Source: Pseudomonas rhizosphaerae (GTDB lineage: Bacteria > Pseudomonadota > Gammaproteobacteria > Pseudomonadales > Pseudomonadaceae). From it: a stretch of 64,000 bases of DNA. The notes beneath the pieces are model-generated. The model saw only the letters and a program-made list of their open reading frames with translations, had not been told where the DNA came from and searched no databases. A program made the position numbers and the translations under genes. The stretch lies in assembly GCF_000761155.1 (NCBI RefSeq), contig NZ_CP009533.1, forward strand, positions 3,109,001 through 3,173,000, read 5' to 3'. Shown piece after piece: positions 19,938 to 28,569 of this stretch; positions within the stretch are counted from its first letter, which is position 1, and each line of letters opens with the position of its first letter.

Positions 19938-20632
19938 CGCAGCCGCGCCAGCCAGTCGGTCAGGATCGCGTCGGCCATCTGTATACCTGCACCGCCCGCG
20001 GCCTGAGCCTGGGCGCGCAGTTCGCGGGGGTCGATACGCTGCTGATGCAGCTCGTTGGCATGGCCGACCAGCCAGGCTTCGAGCGCCTGGGGTGCCACTT
20101 CGAGATGAAATTGCAGTGCAAGGACCTGATCGCCCACGCTGAATGCCTGATGGGGGCAGGCGTCGGTGGCGGCGAGCCGCACGGCCTGGGCAGGAATGTC
20201 GAACTGATCGCCGTGCCAGTGCAACACGGGGGTTCCCCGTGCCAAGGGCGCGAGGACAGAGTTGCGTCCGGCGTCGGTCAACGTGATGGGGCCGAAACCG
20301 ATTTCCTTGTGGCCCATGGCGGCGACGTTGGCGCCCAGGGCGCGGGCGATCAGCTGTGCGCCCAGGCAGATCCCCAACATGGGTTTGCCGCTGTCCAGGC
20401 GTTGGCGGATGAGTTCGAGTTCGTCCAGCAGGAAGGGGTACTGCGCCTCGTCGAAAGCACCGATAGGCCCGCCCAGAATGATCAACAGGTCTGCGGATGT
20501 CACATCGAGGGACGCCAGCGGGTGCAATGGCGCCTCTATCATTTTGATTTCATATCCTTCGGCTTCCAGCACCGGGGCCAGACTGCCCAGGTCTTCGAAG
20601 GCGATATGCCGCAATACCAACGCACTTTTCAT
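19934..20632 (-). CDS. Class I glutamine amidotransferase-like protein
   Basis: The 232 residues carry a GATase triad: Cys89 in MLGICLGAQLIA, with His177 and Glu179 in LALQFHLEV. An oxyanion glycine pair (ILGGPIGAF) is present. It is a stand-alone domain of the GuaA N-terminal type, with no synthetase partner fused or adjacent. It could supply ammonia to an unknown acceptor or hydrolyse a gamma-glutamyl compound. It is the first gene of the minus-strand run. Its ATG has no clear ribosome site and lies 28 bases from the divergent regulator. Confidence 0.85.
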   Translation of the reverse strand: MKSALVLRHIAFEDLGSLAPVLEAEGYEIKMIEAPLHPLASLDVTSADLLIILGGPIGAFDEAQYPFLLDELELIRQRLDSGKPMLGICLGAQLIARALGANVAAMGHKEIGFGPITLTDAGRNSVLAPLARGTPVLHWHGDQFDIPAQAVRLAATDACPHQAFSVGDQVLALQFHLEVAPQALEAWLVGHANELHQQRIDPRELRAQAQAAGGAGIQMADAILTDWLARLR

Positions 20633-20635
20633 TTA

Positions 20636-20669
20636 TGTACCAATACAATAATATGAATGTATGAATACA
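20636..20669. promoter_or_regulatory. Paired TGTA-N4-TACA palindromes between divergent genes
   Basis: TGTACCAATACA at 20636-20647 and TGTATGAATACA at 20658-20669 share TGTA/TACA arms and lie 22 bases apart, about two helical turns. The second overlaps the first codons of the regulator gene. The region is AT-rich against its surroundings. A binding site for the adjacent GntR/MocR regulator controlling itself and the amidotransferase run is the likely role (inference). Confidence 0.5.
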
Positions 20670-21971
20670 TTATTGACGAATGCGTCCACTGCCGTCGAGA
20701 TCGCAAACGCTATCGAGCAGCAGATACGCCAAGGTGATTTGCTTCAAAACGCTTCGCTGCCGTCGGTGCGCGACCTGGCCAGGCAGCTTGCTGTCAGCCC
20801 CAATACCGTCGCGGGGGCCTACCGAATGCTGCGCGACAGCGGTCTGGTGACGACCGATGGGCGCCGCGGCACGCGAGTCAGCGAGCCTGCGTCGGCTATC
20901 GCCGAACACGGTTTCGTGCTTCCCGCGGGACTGGGCGACATGGCCAGCGGTAATCTGGATGCCGCGCTGCTGCCAACGCCCGATCTCGACTGGCTACGGC
21001 GCAACGTCAAACAGAATGGTTTCGACCAGTTCGGCGACGATCCGCAGCTGTTGGGCCTGGCAAGCGACTGGCTCGACAGCCAGCAACTGCCCAACGAGCA
21101 CGTGGGCGTGTATTGCGGTGCGCTGGACGCTGTCGAGAGAGCGCTGCGCGCACGCTGCCGACCGGGCGCCACGGTGCTGATCGAAGATCCGTGCTGGCCG
21201 CCGTTGCGCGACCTGCTGGCCGGGCTGCAGCTCAAGCCAGGGGTACTGGGCATGGACGAGCACGGCGCGCTGGTCCCGGCGGCGGAGGTGCTGCGTGGCG
21301 CGGCTGCCGTGGTACTGACGCCCCGCGCGCAGAACCCAACCGGCTGCTCGTTCGATACCCCGCGCTGGCAGCAATGGTCGGCAGCGCTGCAGAACGCTCC
21401 GCACACTCTGCTGGTGATCGACGATCACTGGGGGCCGTTGAGCCAGGCGCCGACCATCGAGTTGCAACCGCTTCCACAACATTGGCTCTATGTGCTGTCG
21501 ACCAGCAAGTTCATCGGGCCCGACCTGCGCGTCTCGATTACGGGCGCCAGTGTTTCACTGCACCGCGAGATGCAACGCCAGCAACGAGTCGGCCCGCGCT
21601 GGGTCAGCCTGCTGCTGCAGCGGCTGACTGCTCATCTGTGGAGCACGATGTTGCAAGCGGGCCGCTTGACGGAAGTGGGTGCAGCCTATCGAAGCCGTCG
21701 ACAATCGCTGGTCGAAGCACTCGAACTCATGGGTGTGAGCCTGTCCAGTTCAGGCGAAGGCCTGCACCTGTGGCTGCCGGTCATTGACGAAACATCGACA
21801 GTGCAGGCCCTGGCCTCCACTGGCTGGGCGGTCCAGGGTGGCAGTCCGTTCCGCTTGCAGAGTGGGCCGGCGGTGCGGGTCAGCGTTGGTAATCTGGCTC
21901 AAGCGGATATCGAGCGACTGGCCGCCGACATCGCCAGTGCCATGCAGGCACCGCGACGGCGGGTTTATTGA
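20661..21971 (+). CDS. ptsJ: MocR-family regulator (PtsJ-like)
   Basis: This is a fusion of a GntR-type winged helix to an aminotransferase fold. The N-terminal residues include LPSVRDLARQLAVSPNTVAGAYR. The C-terminal fold-type I domain keeps the PLP lysine at about 283 (STSKFIGPDLR) and QNPTG near 224-228. At 436 residues it is slightly shorter than the usual 450-500. Such proteins use PLP as a sensor ligand. It faces the amidotransferase run across 28 bases and is presumably its regulator. No ribosome site is visible before the ATG. Confidence 0.85.
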   Translation: MNTLLTNASTAVEIANAIEQQIRQGDLLQNASLPSVRDLARQLAVSPNTVAGAYRMLRDSGLVTTDGRRGTRVSEPASAIAEHGFVLPAGLGDMASGNLDAALLPTPDLDWLRRNVKQNGFDQFGDDPQLLGLASDWLDSQQLPNEHVGVYCGALDAVERALRARCRPGATVLIEDPCWPPLRDLLAGLQLKPGVLGMDEHGALVPAAEVLRGAAAVVLTPRAQNPTGCSFDTPRWQQWSAALQNAPHTLLVIDDHWGPLSQAPTIELQPLPQHWLYVLSTSKFIGPDLRVSITGASVSLHREMQRQQRVGPRWVSLLLQRLTAHLWSTMLQAGRLTEVGAAYRSRRQSLVEALELMGVSLSSSGEGLHLWLPVIDETSTVQALASTGWAVQGGSPFRLQSGPAVRVSVGNLAQADIERLAADIASAMQAPRRRVY

Positions 21972-21986
21972 GGGGGCAGTCCGCGC

Positions 21987-22529
21987 TCAGAACTTGATGA
22001 AATGCTTGCGGTAGTGTTGCAGCTCGGCGATTGATTCGCGAATGTCGTCCAGGGCCAGGTGGGTACTGCCCTTCTTGAAGCTGTCCTTGACCTCGGGGGC
22101 CCAGCGTGCGGCCAGTTCCTTGAGGGTCGAGACGTCGAGGTTGCGGTAGTGGAAGTAGTTTTCCAGCTCACGCATGTGGCGGTAGAGAAAGCGGCGATCC
22201 TGGCAGATGCTGTTGCCGCAGATCGGCGACTTGCCCTTGGGCACCCACTGCTCCAGAAAGGCGATGGTCTGTGCTTCGGCCTGGGCCATGCTGACGGTGC
22301 TTTCGCGCACTCGCTGGGTCAGGCCCGAACTGCCGTGCTGACGGGTGTTCCACTCGTCCATGCCGGCCAGGATCTCGTCGCTCTGGTGGATGGCGATGAC
22401 CGGGCCTTCGGCCAGGGTATTGAGGTCGCTGTCGGTGACGATGGTGGCCATTTCGATGATGACGTCGTGGTCCGGGTCCAGACCGGTCATTTCCAGGTCG
22501 ATCCAGATCAGGTTCTGTGGGTTCTGCAT
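21987..22529 (-). CDS. orn: Oligoribonuclease
   Basis: Orn is a 3'-5' exonuclease that degrades short RNAs and the pGpG product of c-di-GMP breakdown. The 180 residues have the DEDDh active site: [11 protein letters not shown], the [10 protein letters not shown] region, [11 protein letters not shown] and [11 protein letters not shown]. The start at 22529 has GAGGAG upstream and gives the family N-terminus MQNPQNLIW. It diverges from rsgA. Confidence 0.97.
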   Translation of the reverse strand: MQNPQNLIWIDLEMTGLDPDHDVIIEMATIVTDSDLNTLAEGPVIAIHQSDEILAGMDEWNTRQHGSSGLTQRVRESTVSMAQAEAQTIAFLEQWVPKGKSPICGNSICQDRRFLYRHMRELENYFHYRNLDVSTLKELAARWAPEVKDSFKKGSTHLALDDIRESIAELQHYRKHFIKF

Positions 22530-22624
22530 GGGGGTCTCCTCGGCGTAGCTGCACAGTCTAGCGTAGCCGACCGTGCTAGTATCCCGCCTTTGTTCACGCC
22601 TGCAATCATCTACACGGAACACAC

Positions 22625-23656
22625 ATGGCCAAACGCCAACTGAACCGCCGCCAGAACTGGCGTATCGAAAAAATCCAGGGCGAGCGCGCTGCACGCGCCG
22701 CCAAGCGCGAGTCCCAGGCTCTGGAGACCCTCGAAGGCGGCGACCTGGGCCCCGAGCAAACGGGGCTGGTCATCGCCCACTTCGGTGTTCAGGTGGAAGT
22801 CGAGGCGCTGGAAGGCGAGCACGCCGGTCAGGTCTGCCGTTGCTATCTGCGAGCCAACCTGCCGGCGCTGGTCACCGGCGACAAGGTAGTCTGGCGGGCC
22901 GGCAACCAGGGCATCGGTGTCATCGTTGCGCAGCTGCCGCGCAGCACCGAACTGTGCCGTCCCGACAGCCGCGGGCAGCTCAAGCCGGTCGCGGCCAACG
23001 TCGACCTGATCGTCATCGTCTTCGCGCCCATGCCCGAACCCCATGCCAACCTGATCGACCGCTACCTGGTAGCCGCCGAACATGCGGGCATCCATCCCTT
23101 GCTGCTGCTCAACAAGGCCGACCTGATCGACGAGCAGAACGCACCTGCGCTCAACGCCCTGCTGGCGGTCTATCGGCAGTTGGGTTATCCGTTGCTGGAA
23201 GTGTCGGCGCATCAAGGCGATGGCATGCAGCAGCTGCAGGCACGCCTGGACGGCCACATCAGCGTGTTCGTCGGCCAGTCGGGGGTGGGCAAGTCGTCGC
23301 TGGTCAACAGCCTGCTACCCGAAGTGCAGGCGCGAGTCGGTGCGCTATCGGAATGGTCCGGCCAGGGCACGCACACCACGACCACCGCGCGCCTGTTCCA
23401 CTTCCCGGGCGGCGGTGAGCTGATCGACTCACCGGGCATCCGTGAATTCGGCCTGGGCCACGTCAGTCGGGCAGATGTCGAAGCCGGTTTCATCGAGTTC
23501 GCGGACCTGCTCGGCACGTGTCGCTTCCGCGACTGCAAGCATGACCGTGAACCAGGCTGCGCCCTGCTCGGGGCACTGGAAGACGGCCGCGTGCAGCAAC
23601 AGCGCATGAACAGCTACCGCTCGATCATCGCCAGCCTGACCCAGGACACCTACTGA
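22625..23656 (+). CDS. rsgA: Small ribosomal subunit biogenesis GTPase RsgA
   Basis: RsgA is a circularly permuted GTPase that checks late 30S assembly. The 343 residues have an OB fold near 65-130, then NKAD (G4), the P-loop [15 protein letters not shown], and [10 protein letters not shown]. The C-terminal zinc motif contains [14 protein letters not shown]. An extended -10 (TGCTAGTAT, ending at 22582) may be its promoter. The stop overlaps the convergent LysR gene by seven bases. Confidence 0.97.
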   Translation: MAKRQLNRRQNWRIEKIQGERAARAAKRESQALETLEGGDLGPEQTGLVIAHFGVQVEVEALEGEHAGQVCRCYLRANLPALVTGDKVVWRAGNQGIGVIVAQLPRSTELCRPDSRGQLKPVAANVDLIVIVFAPMPEPHANLIDRYLVAAEHAGIHPLLLLNKADLIDEQNAPALNALLAVYRQLGYPLLEVSAHQGDGMQQLQARLDGHISVFVGQSGVGKSSLVNSLLPEVQARVGALSEWSGQGTHTTTTARLFHFPGGGELIDSPGIREFGLGHVSRADVEAGFIEFADLLGTCRFRDCKHDREPGCALLGALEDGRVQQQRMNSYRSIIASLTQDTY

Positions 23657-24570
23657 CCGGTCGTATCCTGCGGCCCCAGCGCCTGCACGATGTAGTCCAC
23701 GAAGGCACGCAGCTTCGGCGAGCGGTAGCGGGCCTGTGGATAAAGCAGGTGCATGGGCCTGCCGGGTAGCGCATAGCGGGCCAGCACCTGGACCAGCTTG
23801 CCCCCCTCCAGGTCGCGTCGCACCAATACGTCGGGGAGCATCACCAGGCCCATGCCCGCCAAGGCGGCCTGACGCAACCCGGCGCTGCTGTTGGTCACTA
23901 GCCGTCCTCGCACCTCGACGCCGATCGACCCTTGCGGCCCCTGCATGGACCAGCGTTTCTGTGTACCGCGCCATTCGTCGCCCGGGTTGTACATAAACTG
24001 TAGGCATTGGTGCGCAGCCAGCTCTTCAGGGTGGCGGGGCGTGCCGTGGCGACGCAAGTAGTGCGGGGAGGCACAGATGCTCAATCGATAATCGTCCAGG
24101 GGGCGCGCGATCAAGGTCGAGGGCTCGAGATTGCCCAGGCGCAGGGCCGCGTCGAACTGACCGTCGAGCATGTCGTGCACCTGGTCACTGAGGCTGAGAC
24201 TGACGCTGATCTGTGGATAACGCTCAAGAAACGCCGCCAATGCAGGGGCCAGGCACTCGGCGCCGAAGGTGGGCGGAGCCGTGATGCGCAACAGACCTTG
24301 AGGAGCCCCCTGGGTATGTTCGGCCCAGCGCTCCGAGTCGGCGACCAGGCCCAGTACTTCCAGGCAACGCTGGTAGTAGGCATGGCCTGCGTCGGTCACC
24401 TGCTGACGGCGCGTGGTGCGCAGCAACAAGGTCACGCCCAGGCGCTGCTCCAGCGCCTGCAGATGGTTGCTGACCATGGTCGTGGACAAGTCACACGCCT
24501 TGGCGGCCGCTGTCATGGTGCCCAGTTCCACCACTTTCACGTACACCTGCATCGCTTGAAACAGATCCAT
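23650..24570 (-). CDS. LysR-family transcriptional regulator
   Basis: The 306 residues have a LysR winged helix at the N-terminus ([30 protein letters not shown]) and a periplasmic-binding-protein-like effector domain. It is transcribed away from the aminotransferase gene across a 98-base gap, the usual arrangement for a LysR regulator and its target. The effector is unknown. Confidence 0.92.
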   Translation of the reverse strand: MDLFQAMQVYVKVVELGTMTAAAKACDLSTTMVSNHLQALEQRLGVTLLLRTTRRQQVTDAGHAYYQRCLEVLGLVADSERWAEHTQGAPQGLLRITAPPTFGAECLAPALAAFLERYPQISVSLSLSDQVHDMLDGQFDAALRLGNLEPSTLIARPLDDYRLSICASPHYLRRHGTPRHPEELAAHQCLQFMYNPGDEWRGTQKRWSMQGPQGSIGVEVRGRLVTNSSAGLRQAALAGMGLVMLPDVLVRRDLEGGKLVQVLARYALPGRPMHLLYPQARYRSPKLRAFVDYIVQALGPQDTTGQ

Positions 24571-24668
24571 TATCCACCCCAGGTAAAAAGTGCATCCAGC
24601 TTAACGCCATTTATCCAGCCATGGTTGAAGCGAATACTGTCAGCTCATTCCTCGCCGAGATGCCCCTG

Positions 24669-25844
24669 ATGAGCGCACATCACCTGATGCCCACCTATCA
24701 ACCCTTGCCCCTGATGTTCAGCCATGGGCGCGGCACTCGTCTGTGGGATACGGCTGGCCGGGAATACCTGGATGCGCTGGCCGGTGTGGCAGTGACCAGC
24801 GTGGGCCACAGCCACCCCGACGTGGTGGCCGCCATCGCCGAGCAGGCCGGGCTGCTGCTGCACACCTCCAACCTGTACGCCATCGACTGGCAACAACGGC
24901 TGGGAGCGAAGCTGGCCGAGAAGTCGGGGCTGGCGCTGGCGTTCTTCAACAATTCCGGCGCGGAGGCGAACGAGACTGCGCTGAAACTGGCCCGTTTACA
25001 TGGCCATAGCCGCGGTATCGCCAAGCCCTTGGTAGTGGTCATGGACAACGCGTTTCACGGGCGCACCCTGGCCACCCTGGCGGCCAGTGACGGCGCACAC
25101 CTGAGCGCCGGGCTGGGCCAACTGCCGGGCGACTGCATAAAGATTCGCTTCGGCGACCTGGACGCGCTGGCCAATGTCACTCAGGCGTTCGGCCAGCGTA
25201 TCGCGGCGGTGCTGCTCGAGCCGATCCAGGGCGAAAGCGGCGTGCACGTCGCCTCCACGGCTTACCTGCGCGCCCTACGGGAACACTGCGACAATCATGG
25301 CTGGTTGCTAATGCTCGACGAGATCCAGACCGGCATCGGCCGCACCGGCCAGTGGTTCGCCTACCAGCATGCAGGCATCCAGCCCGACGTGGTCACCCTG
25401 GCCAAGGCCCTGGGCAACGGCATCCCGATCGGCGCTTGCCTGGCCAGCACGACGGTGGGCCGCCTGTTCACACCCGGCAGCCACGGCAGTACCTTCGGCG
25501 GCAATCCACTGGCCTGCCGGGTGGGCTGCACCGTGCTGGACATCATCGAGCGCGAGCAACTGTTGGAGAACGCCACGCGCCAGGGCCATGCGCTGCTCGG
25601 GCGCTTGCGCAGCGAGGTCGGCAGCTTGCCTGCGGTCAAGGCCGTACGGGGCATGGGTTTGATGATCGGCGTGGAGCTGGATCGGCCGTGCCGCGAGCTG
25701 ATGCAGCGAGCGGCACAGGAGCATGGCCTGCTGATCAACGTGACCCGCGGCACTACCATTCGGTTGCTGCCACCGTTGACCCTGGACGACGCGGAAGTGC
25801 AGCGCATCGTAGGCACAATACGCGCGCTGCTGCAGGCGCTATAG
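24669..25844 (+). CDS. Class III aminotransferase, acetylornithine aminotransferase-like
   Basis: The 391 residues form a PLP enzyme of the ArgD/OAT group. It shows [14 protein letters not shown], the AFHGRTLAT loop, [25 protein letters not shown] and the lysine region [15 protein letters not shown]. The start at 24669 ([11 protein letters not shown]) matches the way relatives begin. ATGs at 24660 and 24621 are in frame too. No arginine genes are adjacent, so it is probably a paralogue acting on another omega- or beta-amino compound under the divergent LysR regulator. Confidence 0.88.
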   Translation: MSAHHLMPTYQPLPLMFSHGRGTRLWDTAGREYLDALAGVAVTSVGHSHPDVVAAIAEQAGLLLHTSNLYAIDWQQRLGAKLAEKSGLALAFFNNSGAEANETALKLARLHGHSRGIAKPLVVVMDNAFHGRTLATLAASDGAHLSAGLGQLPGDCIKIRFGDLDALANVTQAFGQRIAAVLLEPIQGESGVHVASTAYLRALREHCDNHGWLLMLDEIQTGIGRTGQWFAYQHAGIQPDVVTLAKALGNGIPIGACLASTTVGRLFTPGSHGSTFGGNPLACRVGCTVLDIIEREQLLENATRQGHALLGRLRSEVGSLPAVKAVRGMGLMIGVELDRPCRELMQRAAQEHGLLINVTRGTTIRLLPPLTLDDAEVQRIVGTIRALLQAL

Positions 25845-25851
25845 GCGTCGA

Positions 25852-25873
25852 CTGTAAGAAAAATTACTTACAG
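25852..25873. promoter_or_regulatory. Inverted repeat CTGTAAG-N8-CTTACAG
   Basis: Perfect seven-base arms flank an AT-rich eight-base centre, starting eight bases past the aminotransferase stop and about 155 bases before the TIR gene. It could be an operator or a weak hairpin. There is no T-run. The remainder of the gap to 26028 shows nothing else. Confidence 0.4.
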
Positions 25874-26028
25874 AAGTAGGGATTGTCTCTTTTCAGTGAC
25901 ATCCCTTGCCGCTTAAACGGCATTGAACAATCTTTCAGCCTTCAGCACCCACGATGAAGGCTTTCCATGTCCGACTTGCCCGTCGCTTGCCTGCAACCCG
26001 CCCGACTCATCGCTGGCGGACGTCGGCA

Positions 26029-26496
26029 ATGAGCGTGTTCATCGGCTACCAGCATGTCGACCATCCTCAGGCCTTGCGGATCAGGAAGCAGCTGCGCAGG
26101 GCCGGGATCGAAGTGCGCATGGACGTGATGGACTTCGAGTCGCTGACCACGCTGCACGTCACCGAGACGCTGACCGCGCACATCCGCGACTGTACCCACC
26201 TGATTCTGATGATGTCCCACAGCAGCGCACGACGCTGGTGGATACCGTTCTGCATCGGCGAGGCGACGTCATGGGACCGGCGCATCTGCCTGTATCGGCT
26301 GGGCGACCAGGCGCTGCCCGAATACCTGGCGCACTGGCCGACCCTGACCCGCACGCAGCAACTGGATTTCCTCATCGAGGCCTACCATCGCGAGGCGGCC
26401 ATGCGCATGCTGGCAGGACGCTGCGAGACGTCGCTGCCGGTGCGCGCTCGAGATATCCACAGGGGCCTGCGCGAACGCATTGGCCGGGGGTTCTAG
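26029..26496 (+). CDS. Stand-alone TIR-like domain protein
   Basis: The 155 residues open with MSVFIGYQHVDHPQALRIRK, the first TIR strand and helix. A second strand follows (GIEVRMDVMDF), then a hydrophobic strand (LILMMSHSS) and WWIPFCIGEA with Glu78. That glutamate sits where TIR NADases keep the catalytic residue. Nothing else is fused to it. Bacterial TIR proteins serve as NAD-cleaving effectors or cyclic-nucleotide makers in defence systems such as Thoeris, but no partner gene is adjacent. The start is uncertain: 25954 would add 25 residues, and neither has a strong ribosome site. Confidence 0.7.
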   Translation: MSVFIGYQHVDHPQALRIRKQLRRAGIEVRMDVMDFESLTTLHVTETLTAHIRDCTHLILMMSHSSARRWWIPFCIGEATSWDRRICLYRLGDQALPEYLAHWPTLTRTQQLDFLIEAYHREAAMRMLAGRCETSLPVRARDIHRGLRERIGRGF

Positions 26497-26510
26497 CAGG
26501 CTTCGTCGTC

Positions 26511-27545
26511 TCAGGGCGCAGGCTTGCCCGGCTCGACCAGCTTCGCCGAGCCGTCTTCGAACAGGTTCAGACGCTGGCGCAGCTCGCGTGGCTGCACCGG
26601 CGCGTTGGGATCGCCGATGGAGGCGCCCGGCGGATTGGCGGCCGGTGCCGCGTCTGGGGCGGAACTCCCAGGGGCCGGTTGGTCACCTTCGATGTCGCGC
26701 TGGGCCTTTTTGGTCAGCACCACGATGTCGATGCGACGGTTGATGGAGTTCAACGGATCCTTGCGATCGAACAGCGAGGACGAGCCATAGCCGACCACGC
26801 GGGCGACCTGGTCTTCCGGATAGCTGCCGGCCACCAGCGCGCGGCGCGCCGCGTTGGCGCGGTTGGACGACAGCTCCCAGTTGCCAAAGCCGCCCGCCGC
26901 GCTGCCGGCGTAGGGCTTGGCGTCGGTGTGGCCGCTGACGCTGATCTTGTTCGGCACCGCCTTGATGGTGTCCGCCATGGCCAGCAGGATGTCCTCGAAA
27001 TACGGCTTGAGGCGCGCGCTGCCCACATCGAACATCGGCCGGTTCTCGGCATCGGTGATCTGGATGCGCAAGCCGTCCTGGGTGATTTCGAAGAGGATCT
27101 GGTCCTTGAATTTCTGCAGCTGTGGATTTTCGTCGACCTTGTTCTGCAGTTCCTGCAGCAACAGTTCGAGGCGTTCCTTTTCAACCTGCGCGGCCACTTG
27201 CTCAGCCTGTTCGGCCTGTTCGGCCGCGACCTGGGTCGAGGTCTCGGGCTTGGGCGGTGAGACTTCGACGTCCGGGTTCAGCGTGTGCTCGGGCGACAGC
27301 TGGGGCGAGCCTCCCAAGTCGATGACATAGGGCGTGCCGCTTTCGGAGAAGCCGATCGGGTCCTTGAAGTAGCCAGCGATGGCGATTTTCTGTTCGGGCG
27401 TGGCTTCGGACAAAAGCCACAATACCAGGAAGAACGCCATCATCGCGGTCGCGAAGTCGGCGAAGGCGATCTTCCAGGCGCCACCGTGGTGGCCGCCGCC
27501 AAAGCGCTTGACCCGCTTGACGATGATGGGCTGGTTGTTTTCCAT
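26511..27545 (-). CDS. motB: Flagellar motor stator protein MotB
   Basis: MotB anchors the stator to peptidoglycan and carries the proton-binding aspartate. The 344 residues have one membrane helix with FADFATAMMAFFLVLWLL, where Asp30 is the proton site. A long linker with Gln/Glu-rich coiled coil comes next. The OmpA-like domain has ISVSGHTDAKPYA and NRRIDIVVL. The Pro/Ala-rich tail is longer than in E. coli. It follows motA by three bases. Confidence 0.97.
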   Translation of the reverse strand: MENNQPIIVKRVKRFGGGHHGGAWKIAFADFATAMMAFFLVLWLLSEATPEQKIAIAGYFKDPIGFSESGTPYVIDLGGSPQLSPEHTLNPDVEVSPPKPETSTQVAAEQAEQAEQVAAQVEKERLELLLQELQNKVDENPQLQKFKDQILFEITQDGLRIQITDAENRPMFDVGSARLKPYFEDILLAMADTIKAVPNKISVSGHTDAKPYAGSAAGGFGNWELSSNRANAARRALVAGSYPEDQVARVVGYGSSSLFDRKDPLNSINRRIDIVVLTKKAQRDIEGDQPAPGSSAPDAAPAANPPGASIGDPNAPVQPRELRQRLNLFEDGSAKLVEPGKPAP

Positions 27546-27548
27546 GAC

Positions 27549-28400
27549 TCAGCGACCGCGTACGGCTTGTTCGAGTTCGGCGAAGCTTGGGCGGTGCGCC
27601 GGGTACAGCACCTTGCGCCCGAACTCCACGGACAGCGACGGCGGCATGCCCGAAGCCGAAGCCACCAGCGAGGCCTTGATGGCCTCGTAGACGTTGAGTT
27701 CTTCCTTGGCATCGTGAGCCAGGCAGGTCGCCAGCGGGCCGAAGAAGCCGTAGGCCGCGAGGATACCCAGGAACGTACCGACCAGGGCCGCGCCGACGTG
27801 GGCACCGATAGCGGCCTTGTCGCCGTCGCCCAGGGACGCCATGGTCACCACGATGCCCAGCACTGCCGCGACGATACCGAAACCGGGCAACGCATCGGCG
27901 ATGCCGGTGACCGCATGGGATGGATGCTCGAGCTCTTCCTTGAGGCTCAGCAGCTCCATGTCGAACAGGCCTTCGAGTTCGTGTGGCGCCATGTTGCCCG
28001 AGGACATGATGCGCAGGTAATCGCAGATGAACGCGATCATCTGCTCGTCCTTGAGGATGGTCGGGTACTTGGCGAAGATCGGGCTGGCGGCGACGTCTTC
28101 GATATCGGCCTCGATGGACATCATGCCCTCGCGACGACTCTTGTTGAGAATCTCGAACAACAGGCTCAGCACTTCCAGGTAGAAGGCGTGGCTGAAGCGC
28201 GACTTGAACATCTTCAGCGACTTCTTCAACACCTGCATGGTGGTGGGGCCGGGGTTGGCCTGCAGGAACGCGCCCAGGGCGGCACCGCCGATGATCAGCA
28301 CCTCGAAGGGCTGCACCAGGGCCGCCAGTTGACCATGGGAAAGCACGTATCCGCCCAGCACGCTCGCGAACACGACAATGATGCCGATAATTTTAGCCAT
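27549..28400 (-). CDS. motA: Flagellar motor stator protein MotA
   Basis: MotA is the four-helix stator subunit that forms the proton channel with MotB and pushes on FliG. The 283 residues have MAKIIGIIVVFASVLGGY, a second helix, a large cytoplasmic loop (SRREGMMSIEADIED) and the last two helices (PGFGIVAAVLGIVVTMA and ALVGTFLGILAAYGFFGP). The 169-base gap upstream, up to the HDOD gene, should hold divergent promoters. I saw no strong sigma-70 match. Confidence 0.97.
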   Translation of the reverse strand: MAKIIGIIVVFASVLGGYVLSHGQLAALVQPFEVLIIGGAALGAFLQANPGPTTMQVLKKSLKMFKSRFSHAFYLEVLSLLFEILNKSRREGMMSIEADIEDVAASPIFAKYPTILKDEQMIAFICDYLRIMSSGNMAPHELEGLFDMELLSLKEELEHPSHAVTGIADALPGFGIVAAVLGIVVTMASLGDGDKAAIGAHVGAALVGTFLGILAAYGFFGPLATCLAHDAKEELNVYEAIKASLVASASGMPPSLSVEFGRKVLYPAHRPSFAELEQAVRGR

Positions 28401-28569
28401 GGATAAAAAACACTTCAGAAGTCGGGTTCAAGGACGAAAAAGGTGATGTTGAATCTGTTGTTCTCCTTATCGGCAGAACTGCGCCAGACTATAGGCAGCG
28501 GTTTTCAAAAGCCAGTTTGGTCCGTTCGTGTAGTCGGCCTGCATTCAGGCATGCATCAGGATAAGCATA

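Noticed and set aside
16953..21971. Prophage or integrative element as the origin of the accessory block
   Set aside because: No integrase, phage gene, tRNA attachment site or flanking direct repeat was seen.
20661..21971. Plain aminotransferase rather than regulator
   Set aside because: The N-terminal 75 residues are a GntR winged helix, so the MocR assignment is better.
24669..25844. True ArgD of arginine synthesis
   Set aside because: No arginine genes nearby and a LysR regulator faces it; kept as ArgD-like only.
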